6,806 nt of DNA from Saprospiraceae bacterium (GCA_014379665.1 JACMLK010000306.1:1-6806), one strand, 5' to 3'. Counted from the stretch's first letter, positions 1 through 6,448 are shown. The notes: generated from the sequence alone by a model not told the origin. A program made the numbers and translations.

Positions 1-90
1 AATTGTCAGATATTAAACCATCAAATTGTTTTGGTATAGAATTTGACTTATATTAATTTAATTCCTAATATAATAAAAATATTAAAATTC

Positions 91-819
91 ATGGATATCC
101 TACCTTTTAAAAGAAAACTGAATAAAATAAATGTACTGATTGATAGTGCAGGCACAGATGGTGAATTTACTGTGCTCGAGAAAGATCTGATGCTGAGTTA
201 CATCCGTGATTTATATGAAATTGTATTGGAAGACAAAACTTTACATTCCATAAAACAGACACACTCCCCATTTAACAAACATCGCGAACAGTCCGCAGAA
301 ATCAGTACAATTCCATCAGTAAAGGAACCTGAAGTATCAGAAAAGAAGGTTGAGCAGTCAACTGGTTCGCACTATGTTCCCAATACTGAAGAAAAAACCA
401 TTGAATCCCCCAGACAGGCAATCATCCAACCATCCGTGGTCGATGAACGCAAATCTGAGGTCATTGAAGATGAATCAAAGACACATAGGACATCAAAACA
501 GGTGAATGAAAAATTCCTGTCTGAATTATTTGCCGATGAAAAAATCACAGATTTATCAGACAAACTCTCACAATCAGCGGTAAAGGACCTTTCAAAATCT
601 ATGGGCATCAATGAGCGGATTTTTACACAGCAGGAATTGTTTGGCAATAATCAGTCACATTTTAATGAAACACTGGAAGGGTTAAATAAATGTCAAAACT
701 TTGAAGAAGCCAAACAATACCTGATCAAACATGTAATATTTAACTATGATTGGGCTTCCGAAAACAAATCCAAAAAGGCAGCAACTTTCATTAAATTAGT
801 AAAAAGGAAATTTGTTTGA
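91..819 (+). CDS. Conserved hypothetical protein, Bacteroidota-type, disordered middle
   Basis: I cannot assign a function. Started at the ATG at 91, the protein is 242 residues. A TTG at 43 would add 16 hydrophobic residues, but 91 is preferred because it is an ATG and the helical N-terminal part (VLEKDLMLSYIRDLYEIVLED) starts soon after it. Numbering from 91, residues 1-50 look helical. Residues about 54-140 are rich in E, K, S, T and P and look disordered. Residues about 142-242 form a compact C-terminal region containing MGINERIFTQQELFG, FNETLEGLNKCQNFEEAKQYL, and an ending in aromatic and basic residues (NYDWASE ... KLVKRKFV). From memory, similar C-terminal regions (roughly 'INDRF..xNELF...NE.L..LN....EA..YL') recur in uncharacterised Bacteroidota proteins; this is recall, not a search. 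There is no signal peptide or membrane segment, so it is probably cytoplasmic. The stop lies 13 bp before the rhomboid start, which suggests co-transcription. Confidence 0.8.
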   Translation: MDILPFKRKLNKINVLIDSAGTDGEFTVLEKDLMLSYIRDLYEIVLEDKTLHSIKQTHSPFNKHREQSAEISTIPSVKEPEVSEKKVEQSTGSHYVPNTEEKTIESPRQAIIQPSVVDERKSEVIEDESKTHRTSKQVNEKFLSELFADEKITDLSDKLSQSAVKDLSKSMGINERIFTQQELFGNNQSHFNETLEGLNKCQNFEEAKQYLIKHVIFNYDWASENKSKKAATFIKLVKRKFV

Positions 820-832
820 AATATAAATACAC

Positions 833-1570
833 ATGCAAAAAGAAATTATCTCATTTATAATCAAAATCAGATATCCACTTTTTTTGATTGCTTTATTATG
901 GATTATTGAAGCAGGAGATTATTTCTTACATCTCGATCTCAAGAATCTTGGTATATACCCCAGAGAACTTTCAGGTCTTCCCGGGATAATAACCGCCCCA
1001 TTTATTCATTCCAACTGGAGCCATCTTGTATCAAATACTTCACCTATACTTGTGTTAACATCCATTATGGCTGTATTTTACAGAAAAGTAGCCTTTTATG
1101 CCTACTTTAGTATAATGGTTGGTACCGGACTTTTGGTTTGGTTATTTGCAAGAGAGTCATATCACATTGGCGCAAGTGGTATGGTTTATGGTTTGGTTTC
1201 ATTCGTATTCTGGACTGGTGTTTTCAAGAAAAACATAAAATCCATCATACTTGGTCTTATTATTGTGACGTTGTATTCAGGACTTTTTACCAATATGTTT
1301 CCAAATGCTGAAATACATATCTCTTGGGAAAGTCATATGTTTGGAGGCATTATTGGTCTTGTTACAGCATTTATATATAAAAATGTAATTGAAGACGACG
1401 AAAAGGAATACTACGTTTCTCCATGGGCAGATGATAATAATTCATTACAATCCTTCCTGCCCGCCGATACTTTCGAAAAGACAAAAAAACAGCGCTACCT
1501 GGCATTTATGGAGGCAGAAAGCAATCGACTGCAAGAAGAAAGAAACCAAAGAGAGAGGGAAATTTATTAA
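833..1570 (+). CDS. Rhomboid-family intramembrane serine protease
   Basis: Membrane protease expected to cleave transmembrane substrates within the bilayer using a Ser-His dyad. The 245-residue protein has about six hydrophobic segments (near 12-27, 66-84, 86-106, 113-131, 136-153, 167-184). The family signature is visible: HSNWSHLVSN at 59-68 supplies the conserved His and Asn of the oxyanion side (H59, H64, N68), GASGMVYGL at 113-121 holds the nucleophile Ser115, and SHMFGGIIG at 167-175 holds the catalytic His168. The catalytic set looks intact, so an active protease is expected. After the last helix, residues about 185-245 form a charged cytosolic tail: an acidic patch (EDDEKE), a YYVSPWADDN stretch, then a probable short coiled coil rich in E, R, Q and K (about 215-245). 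The ATG at 833 follows AT-rich sequence without a clear Shine-Dalgarno, as usual in Bacteroidota. The gene lies 13 bp after the upstream one and probably shares its transcript. Substrates cannot be inferred. Confidence 0.93.
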   Translation: MQKEIISFIIKIRYPLFLIALLWIIEAGDYFLHLDLKNLGIYPRELSGLPGIITAPFIHSNWSHLVSNTSPILVLTSIMAVFYRKVAFYAYFSIMVGTGLLVWLFARESYHIGASGMVYGLVSFVFWTGVFKKNIKSIILGLIIVTLYSGLFTNMFPNAEIHISWESHMFGGIIGLVTAFIYKNVIEDDEKEYYVSPWADDNNSLQSFLPADTFEKTKKQRYLAFMEAESNRLQEERNQREREIY

Positions 1571-1695
1571 ACTAAAGATGTCTTAAGATATTTCTTTCCT
1601 GTTTAGAAAACATTGTGATCAAAAATCAGTTGGAATGTCTGAAATAGTTGAAAGTCTTAGCTTACATGAACATTAACTAACTTGAAGACAGAGAT

Positions 1696-3852
1696 ATGAA
1701 TGATTTTTTTGATCATCTGATTAATGAGTTTAAATTACCTTTGTCAAATCCCGTCTTGATTTTTTCATTGATTCTTTTTATCATTCTTTTATCTCCAATA
1801 CTACTAAAGAGATTAAATATTCCCGGGATTATCGGATTGATTATTTCCGGCGTAGTTATTGGTCCACATGGACTCAATATTCTTGAAAAAAACTCCGCTG
1901 TCGATTTATTTTCTACGATAGGGCTCCTTTATATTATGTTCATAGCCGGACTGGAATTGGATATGAATGAATTCAAACAGTATAAAAATAAAAGTTTGCT
2001 TTTCGGGTTATTAACATTTATTATACCAATATCCATAGGTTACCCATTATGTTATTATATTCTTGATTACGATTTTAATGCGAGCTTACTGACAGCGAGT
2101 ATGTTTGCCACCCATACCTTGGTTGCTTACCCGATAGTCAGCAGATTTGGTATTGTTAAAAATCAGGCTGTAGCTGTTGCTGTGGGCGGGACTATACTGA
2201 CAGATACGGCCGTATTGATCATTCTGGCCGTTATCGTTCGAAATTCTCAGGGAAATCTGAATGCGGAATTCTGGTATAAACTCGGAATTTCGTTGGCAAT
2301 ATTTTCAGCGATAATGTTTATTGCCATTCCCAGAATCGCCAAATGGTTCTTCAGAAAACTTGAAAGTGAAAAACATGCACATTATATTTTTGTGTTGTCC
2401 GTGGTATTTTTTGCAGCATTCCTGGCAGAAGTTGCCGGAGTCGAGCCCATTATCGGAGCCTTTATAGCGGGATTGGCTTTGAATAAACTTATTCCACATT
2501 CTTCAGCACTGATGAACAGGATAGAATTTATGGGTAATGCCCTCTTTATACCATTTTTTCTGATCTCGGTAGGTATGATAGTAAATGTTGGAGTGATCAT
2601 GAATGGAAATCAGGCATTAATTGTAGCAGCTTCCTTAACCATAACAGCTTTATTAGGCAAGTGGCTGGCATCCTGGTTTACACAGCATATTTTTAACTAT
2701 TCATCCGCGCAACGACAATTAATATTTGGTCTTAGCAGCGCACATGCTGCTGCAACCCTCGCCATCATTCTGGTGGGTTATAAGGCAAATATACTGGATG
2801 AAAACATACTAAACGGAACCATTATCCTGATTTTGATCACATGTGTAGTAGCCTCTTTTGCAACGGAAAAAGCATCAAAGCAAATCATAATAAGCGGAGA
2901 AAACAACAATTCTATACCTTCATTGCCGGAAAGTCTGACTAATGAACATATATTACTTACAGTCACGGATAATAAATATACAGACAGACTTCTTGAATTT
3001 GCGTTGTTGATTAAAGACAAAAAATCACCAAATCCTGTTTCAATACTTAGCGTAGTACCCAACGATCTGGAAGCGGAGGTGAATATACAGAAGTCAAAAA
3101 ATAAACTGGAAGAATATGTTAAAGTAGGCTCAGCCACTGAAACAAAAGTAAACATCATAGCCACTATTGATCACAATGAAGCAAGTGGCATATCACGAAC
3201 TTCCAGAGAAATCATGTCTGACATTATCATTACAGGATGGCCTCAGAAAAAAGGATTTCTGGATAAAATAATGGGAGAAAAAATAGAGACAATCCTGAGT
3301 AATACAGACAAAACAATTTTTCTCAGTCATATTGAAAAACCCCTGGTTTCAATCAAAAGGATTGTGATTATTACTCCTCCCTTATCTGAACTTGAAAACG
3401 GATTTGTTACGTGGCTAACCAAATGTTGTAAACTATCTCAGGAATTGACCATTCCGATTATGCATTTCGGGGATATAAAAACACATAATTCAATCATTTC
3501 ATTTGTAAAAGGGACTTTACAGAATGTCACTGTCAATTTTCAGGAATTCCTGGATTGGGATGATATCCTTATAATTTCAAGAGAAGTTAAAGACAATGAT
3601 ATGATTATTCTTGCCTCATCAAGGAAGGGGTCGGTCTCTTATATAAATATACTCGATAATATACCATTGAAATTGGAGAAATATTTTGAACATCATACAA
3701 AGATCATCGTATATCCAAAACAGCACGATTTCAACCATCTCACTGAAAGTTACGAAGACATCAGTCGCGGTCCCATATCTAAAGGTATTGAAACTATTGG
3801 CAAAGGTATAGATACAATATTCAGATTGGGGAAAAGTGATGATAAAAATTAA
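1696..3852 (+). CDS. CPA2-family cation:proton antiporter with C-terminal UspA-like domains
   Basis: Inner-membrane exchanger of monovalent cations (Na+ or K+) for protons, expected to act in pH and ion homeostasis. The 718 residues divide into a membrane half (about 18-392, some 12-13 hydrophobic segments) and a soluble half (about 415-718). CPA2 landmarks are FIAGLELDM at 82-90, ATHTLVAYP at 138-146, GGTILTDTAVL at 164-174 with the ion-binding acid Asp170, AEVAGVEPIIGAFIAGLAL at 244-262, FFLISVGM at 287-294, the conserved Lys322 in LLGKWLASW, and LSSAHAAATLAIILVGY at 346-362. The position before Asp170 is Thr169, where other CPA members carry Asp, Asn or Gln, so stoichiometry and ion choice are not settled. 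The soluble half reads as two alpha/beta units (about 417-546 and 552-674) like the UspA domains fused to many Bacteroidota antiporters, followed by a tail at about 675-718. There is no KefC-style Rossmann (RCK/TrkA-N) GxGxxG motif, so a Kef assignment is not made. The ATG at 1696 follows a weak purine run (AGACAGAG). The 125-bp gap upstream suggests its own promoter. Confidence 0.93.
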   Translation: MNDFFDHLINEFKLPLSNPVLIFSLILFIILLSPILLKRLNIPGIIGLIISGVVIGPHGLNILEKNSAVDLFSTIGLLYIMFIAGLELDMNEFKQYKNKSLLFGLLTFIIPISIGYPLCYYILDYDFNASLLTASMFATHTLVAYPIVSRFGIVKNQAVAVAVGGTILTDTAVLIILAVIVRNSQGNLNAEFWYKLGISLAIFSAIMFIAIPRIAKWFFRKLESEKHAHYIFVLSVVFFAAFLAEVAGVEPIIGAFIAGLALNKLIPHSSALMNRIEFMGNALFIPFFLISVGMIVNVGVIMNGNQALIVAASLTITALLGKWLASWFTQHIFNYSSAQRQLIFGLSSAHAAATLAIILVGYKANILDENILNGTIILILITCVVASFATEKASKQIIISGENNNSIPSLPESLTNEHILLTVTDNKYTDRLLEFALLIKDKKSPNPVSILSVVPNDLEAEVNIQKSKNKLEEYVKVGSATETKVNIIATIDHNEASGISRTSREIMSDIIITGWPQKKGFLDKIMGEKIETILSNTDKTIFLSHIEKPLVSIKRIVIITPPLSELENGFVTWLTKCCKLSQELTIPIMHFGDIKTHNSIISFVKGTLQNVTVNFQEFLDWDDILIISREVKDNDMIILASSRKGSVSYINILDNIPLKLEKYFEHHTKIIVYPKQHDFNHLTESYEDISRGPISKGIETIGKGIDTIFRLGKSDDKN

Positions 3853-3870
3853 TATGTAGACCTCAAAGAG

Positions 3871-4020
3871 TTTTGTTTGATCCCTCCGGGATTATATGGT
3901 GGGGATGCATTTATTTCTAACATAGTATGATCCCTCCGGGATCACTGGCCTAACGCTTTCATCTGATCCGTACATTGGTGATGTAGACATTGAAGATGAA
4001 AGAACACTAGTATATGGGCG
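3871..4020. repeat. Palindrome-pair repeat unit, copy A
   Basis: First copy of a unit of about 150 bp. It starts TTTTGTTTGATCCCTCC and carries two palindromes of the form GATCCC-TCC-GGGATC, at 3879-3893 (last base changed to T) and 3929-3943 (perfect), with starts 50 bp apart. Between them is a conserved linker containing GATGCATTTATTTCTAACAT. Downstream are ATCACTGGCCTAACG and a conserved tail, TAGACATTGAAGATGAAA followed by ACACTAGTA. Just after the unit, GCGTTATGTTTGAT (from 4019) resembles the start of a further unit that then degenerates. Orientation is given only relative to this strand. Confidence 0.85.
3929..3943. repeat. Perfect GATCCC-TCC-GGGATC palindrome
   Basis: Six-base-pair arms around a TCC loop. 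Each arm contains a GATC tetramer. It is the second palindrome of copy A. The same 15-mer is exact at 4457-4471, and one- or two-base variants lie at 3879-3893, 4354-4368 and 4506-4520. Confidence 0.9.
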
Positions 4021-4146
4021 TTATGTTTGATATTGATCTGTTTTAATTCTATCATGGTAGGAACATTTGGAGTTAGCGTTTTCTTTTGGCGTTTTTTATC
4101 CAACCTGCTAACCCATCCCCAAACGGCAGTTAGTGGTTTCTTCATT

Positions 4147-4171
4147 AAATCGTGATTTCGTATCACGATTT
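4147..4171. repeat. Perfect 10-bp stem hairpin in the array spacer
   Basis: AAATCGTGAT at 4147-4156 pairs exactly with ATCACGATTT at 4162-4171 around a 5-base TTCGT loop. It lies in the spacer between repeat copies A and B. Only a short T run follows on the plus strand (four T ending at 4172), so it is a weak terminator candidate. Its symmetry would also suit a protein-binding site or a REP-like element. Confidence 0.75.
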
Positions 4172-4186
4172 TGCTGCGCAACATTC

Positions 4187-4213
4187 AGTCATCCTCGAGA
4201 AGGAAGGGTGACT
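4187..4213. repeat. Second imperfect hairpin in the spacer
   Basis: AGTCATCCT at 4187-4195 pairs with AGGGTGACT at 4205-4213, with one G-T wobble in a 9-bp stem and a 9-base loop. It starts 15 bases after the previous hairpin, so the two could fold together in an RNA or be remnants of one mobile element. No function is assigned. Confidence 0.5.
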
Positions 4214-4293
4214 CGTATGCTTGGCATTTGACCGCAATTTTTTAAATGATTAACTTTAATTTGATCGACTTAGTCATAGAAAAACTTCCTTCA

Positions 4294-4448
4294 TGTTTGT
4301 GTGCAAACGGTAGGGATTATATGATGCGTATGCATTTATTTCAAACATAGGATGATCCCTCCGGAATCACTGTCCTAACGACTTCAGATGAGTCATAAAA
4401 TGAAGTGAAGTAGACATTGAGGATGAAATAACCCTAGTAATCCAAGCG
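4294..4448. repeat. Palindrome-pair repeat unit, copy B (degenerate)
   Basis: Second copy, about 155 bp. The first palindrome has decayed: the region reads GCAAACGGTAGGGATTATAT, keeping only the GGGATTATAT end seen in copy A. The linker is recognisable (TGCATTTATTTCAAACATAG), and the second palindrome at 4354-4368 has one change in its right arm (GGAATC for GGGATC). It shares ATCACTG.CCTAACG and AGTAGACATTGA.GATGAAA with copy A, and ends in a CCCTAGTA.TCC segment directly abutting copy C. Confidence 0.8.
4354..4368. repeat. Imperfect GATCCC-TCC-GGAATC palindrome
   Basis: One-base variant of the palindrome in copy B. The substitution breaks one pair of the six-pair stem and has no partner change in the left arm, so pairing has not been restored here. 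Confidence 0.85.
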
Positions 4449-4560
4449 TTTTGTTTGATCCCTCCGGGATCATATGAGGGGATTTATTTATTTCTAACAT
4501 AGTATGATCCCTCTGGGATCACTGTTCTTAAGCTTCAGATGAGTCATATAGATATTAAGC
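4449..4560. repeat. Palindrome-pair repeat unit, copy C
   Basis: Third copy, directly after copy B. It starts with the same TTTTGTTTGATCCCTCC as copy A and contains a perfect palindrome at 4457-4471 and a second at 4506-4520 whose loop-side C is T (GATCCCTCTGGGATC), with starts 49 bp apart. The linker TTATTTCTAACATAGTATGATCCC matches copy A over most of its length. After the second palindrome, ATCACTGTTCTTA and CTTCAGATGAGTCATA match copy B, then similarity fades, so the right end is approximate. Confidence 0.82.
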
Positions 4561-4614
4561 TTTGGCGATCTGTACAAGGAAGAATTTATACTGTATCTGG
4601 CAATAAGGAATCCT

Positions 4615-4668
4615 TTTACCTTAATCTTAACCTTTATCCTAATCTTAACCTATATCTTAATCTTAACC
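4615..4668. repeat. 18-bp tandem repeat, three copies, overlapping a stop codon
   Basis: Three consecutive 18-mers: TTTACCTTAATCTTAACC (4615-4632), TTTATCCTAATCTTAACC (4633-4650) and TATATCTTAATCTTAACC (4651-4668). The last 12 bases are nearly invariant and the unit has an internal six-base rhythm (TTTATC CTAATC TTAACC). On the minus strand the last copy includes the end and TAA stop of the glycosyltransferase, so the array begins in its coding end and fills its 3' untranslated region. Confidence 0.9.
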
Positions 4669-5412
4669 CTTTTTATCAAAATACATGATTTCTTTTTTCT
4701 TTAAAATGTATTCGTTTTTAGAAATCAAGAAACCGATCTTTCCATCCAGTATACCCAATTTTAAAAAATAAGTCCTGATAAATCTAAAACAGGGACCAAA
4801 CCATCTTTTATAATAAGGTAACGATATCCCTTTTTCTTTCCATTCTCTCGAACGTAACATGGCATAATGGTCAAATTTTTCCATCATGTGAGTCTCGTCA
4901 ATGAAACTGTAGTGTTCTAACAGTCCATCCAACTTTTCAGATTGTAAGGGTTGTGATGTAACAAGCTTTTCATGTACTAAATTGTCATTCCATCTCGTCC
5001 ATGATTTATTAAACAACCTGATATTCCAATCCGGAAACCATCCGCAGAAATGTACCGGGTAATCTCCAAAGTAAGTCTGGCGGTTAATTTTATATACTGA
5101 GGTAACTTTCGGCTGTAACCTGTTAAGAGAAGTAATCAATTCATTATTGAGAATTTCGTCAGCATCAATACATATAATCCAGTCATGGGAAGTTTTATCG
5201 ATCCCGAAATTTTTAGTGGCAGAATATCCTTCCCATTTTTTACTGAATATCTTTACACCAGGCTTATTTGCTATCGCATGCGTTTCATCGGTAGATGTAT
5301 CATCAAGCACAACAATGACCTCATCAGCAACCTGTAAAAGAGATGAAATGCATCTTCCAATGGTTTTTGCTTCATTTTTTGCAATAATAACAGCACTATA
5401 TAATGTTTTCAC
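4663..5412 (-). CDS. Family 2 glycosyltransferase, WaaE/KdtX-like
   Basis: Cytoplasmic, inverting GT-A sugar transferase of 249 residues, the usual size for this group. It is expected to add a sugar from a nucleotide-sugar donor to a lipid-linked surface glycan, such as lipooligosaccharide core. Visible landmarks are the opening strand YSAVIIAKNEA (5-15), the nucleotide-binding VLDDTSTDET (35-44), SATKNFGI (64-71), the metal-binding DxD in CIDADE (Asp83 and Asp85), the acceptor-side PVHFCGWFPDWNIRLF (119-134), LVHEKL (145-150, with candidate base Glu148), and LEHYSF (165-170). The GWFPD.N.RLF and VHEK segments are what point to the WaaE/KdtX branch, which transfers glucose to heptose in enterobacteria; the actual donor and acceptor here are unknown. 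The start is GTG: an in-frame TAA lies immediately before it and the first conserved strand begins at residue 5, so no other start is credible. A TAnnTTTG box lies 24 bp upstream. The stop overlaps a tandem repeat. Confidence 0.9.
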   Translation of the reverse strand: MKTLYSAVIIAKNEAKTIGRCISSLLQVADEVIVVLDDTSTDETHAIANKPGVKIFSKKWEGYSATKNFGIDKTSHDWIICIDADEILNNELITSLNRLQPKVTSVYKINRQTYFGDYPVHFCGWFPDWNIRLFNKSWTRWNDNLVHEKLVTSQPLQSEKLDGLLEHYSFIDETHMMEKFDHYAMLRSREWKEKGISLPYYKRWFGPCFRFIRTYFLKLGILDGKIGFLISKNEYILKKKEIMYFDKKG

Positions 5413-5435
5413 TTAATTGGATCTACTGAAATTCA

Positions 5436-5443
5436 CAAAAATA
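5436..5443 (-). promoter_or_regulatory. Putative Bacteroidota -7 box for the glycosyltransferase
   Basis: On the minus strand this reads TATTTTTG, an exact match to the Bacteroidota sigma-ABfr -7 consensus TAnnTTTG. It would put the transcript start about 15-20 bases ahead of the GTG. No convincing TTG element is seen about 20 bases further upstream, so the call rests on the -7 box and position alone, in AT-rich DNA. Confidence 0.4.
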
Positions 5444-5650
5444 AATGAAAATCAAATGAATATGTTAATAAATAAGAAATTAAGGGATATGGACTTTTAA
5501 TTAATTTCCAATATACATGCATCAGGATTAAATATATTTTTGTAAGTCAGCTGCACACAATCTACTTCACCTTCTTCACCTTGAATTATTCTTATACATC
5601 AGCGGTTCGAAGGTTTGTTTATTATGCATATCTGACTTTTTCAGCAGATC

Positions 5651-6448
5651 CTATATTATTTTTCCTGTAGCAATGAAAGTGGGGTTCAACATAGATTCTT
5701 TATTATATCTCAGTGGCAGACCCGTCACACTATCGACCAAACTTCCTCCGGCTTCCTCTATGATAATCTGACCCGCTGCGGTATCCCATTCCATAATATG
5801 GATCATACGAGGGTAATAATCTGCCTCGCCTTTGGCAATACTGATAAATTTCATGGCACCGCCCATTGAAATAATCTGTGGAGCGTTCAATACATCAATG
5901 TACGCTTTAGTTCTGGTGTCCATATGATTACGGCTGGCTACCACTCTTAATCCATGTTGATCAAGGGTCAAGGAACTTGAAGACAATTTAATGGTGGTAC
6001 CATTTTTAGTTTCAAATGCTCCTTTCCCTTTAATGGCATAATATAAACTTTCAAAAACCGGCAAATAAACGAATCCTGCTACAGGAATACCATTTTTTAT
6101 CAAGGCGAGATTAATACTGAATTCATCAGTTTTGTTGATAAATTCTTTGGTCCCATCAAGAGGATCAAGTAACCATACATATGCCCAGGATTTTCTTTGA
6201 TCATATGGGATGATGTCAGATTCTTCTGAAATGACAGGAATTTCAGGATACATTTCTACCAGACTTTTACATATAATGTTATTTGCGGTGATATCAGCTA
6301 ATGTGACGGGACTGTGATCTGATTTTAATTTAGTTTCGAAAAATTCATTACCGGTATGATAAATTTTGATAATGGCATTCCCGGCTATTTTTAAAACGTT
6401 AAAAATATTTGAGAAATCTTCTTCCATAAAAGTCTTCAATTTATACAT
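5651..6448 (-). CDS. cysQ: 3'(2'),5'-bisphosphate nucleotidase CysQ
   Basis: Mg2+-dependent phosphatase of the inositol monophosphatase fold. CysQ converts 3'-phosphoadenosine 5'-phosphate, left over from PAPS use or acyl-carrier-protein charging, to AMP. The 265 residues match the family length and carry its set of motifs: KSDHSPVTLAD (42-52), metal ligands in ISEES (Glu75/Glu76), WLLDPLDGTKEFI (92-104, ligands Asp95 and Asp98), SRNHMD (172-177), MGGAMKFISIAKGEADYYPR (195-214), and MEWDTAAGQIIIEEAGG (219-235, with ligand Asp222). DPLDGTKEFI together with SRNH and the YYPR...WDTAAG block favours CysQ over a plain inositol phosphatase. The start is the ATG at 6448; a second ATG at residue 8 is possible because homology to E. 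coli CysQ begins about there. No sulfate-assimilation genes (cysDNCHIJ) are in the window, so a link to that pathway cannot be confirmed. It is read the same way as the glycosyltransferase but 238 bp separate them, so they are probably independent units. Confidence 0.93.
   Translation of the reverse strand: MYKLKTFMEEDFSNIFNVLKIAGNAIIKIYHTGNEFFETKLKSDHSPVTLADITANNIICKSLVEMYPEIPVISEESDIIPYDQRKSWAYVWLLDPLDGTKEFINKTDEFSINLALIKNGIPVAGFVYLPVFESLYYAIKGKGAFETKNGTTIKLSSSSLTLDQHGLRVVASRNHMDTRTKAYIDVLNAPQIISMGGAMKFISIAKGEADYYPRMIHIMEWDTAAGQIIIEEAGGSLVDSVTGLPLRYNKESMLNPTFIATGKII

Larger units (their letters stand above)
3853..4662. other. Repeat-rich non-coding gap between convergent genes
   Basis: These 810 bp separate the 3' ends of the antiporter (+) and the glycosyltransferase (-). 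No open frame here has protein-like character. The longest, on the minus strand at 3942-4184, crosses a repeat palindrome and a hairpin and is treated as spurious. The gap holds three copies of a repeat unit of about 150 bp (3871-4020, about 4294-4448, 4449 to about 4560), a spacer of about 270 bp with two neighbouring hairpins (4147-4171 and 4187-4213), and an 18-bp tandem repeat at its right edge. No clear intrinsic terminator for either gene was seen, although the palindromes could end transcription from both sides. Confidence 0.8.

Noticed and set aside
43..90. TTG start extending the first protein by 16 residues
   Set aside because: The extension is hydrophobic and AT-driven, with a better ATG at 91 just before the helical N-terminal part. 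No ribosome-binding signal favours the TTG.
976..990. CCCGGGAT(T/A)AT matches inside the rhomboid (about 979) and the antiporter (about 1822)
   Set aside because: They resemble part of the intergenic palindrome but lie in conserved coding sequence (P-G-I-I), lack the TCC loop and flanks, and are coincidental.
1571..1695. Promoter or terminator between the rhomboid and the antiporter
   Set aside because: No exact TAnnTTTG box and no stable hairpin with a T tract was seen. A promoter is likely from the spacing but cannot be placed.
3942..4184. 80-codon minus-strand open frame in the repeat gap
   Set aside because: It runs through a repeat palindrome and the perfect hairpin, its product resembles nothing I recognise, and the repeat copies B and C do not keep the frame. 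It is best explained as an open frame by chance.
5596..5614. GGTTCGAA resembling a tRNA T-loop
   Set aside because: No pairing acceptor stem, anticodon arm or D-arm is found around it on either strand.
5413..5650. Gap between cysQ and the glycosyltransferase examined for a small gene or terminator
   Set aside because: Apart from the promoter-like box near 5436 only weak 4-bp inverted repeats (for example CTGA/TCAG near 5633) are visible. No supported small ORF or RNA.
4663..6448. Two minus-strand genes as one sulfation or glycan operon
   Set aside because: A 238-bp gap, separate promoter-like boxes and no sulfotransferase or PAPS-synthesis gene in view argue against a functional unit.
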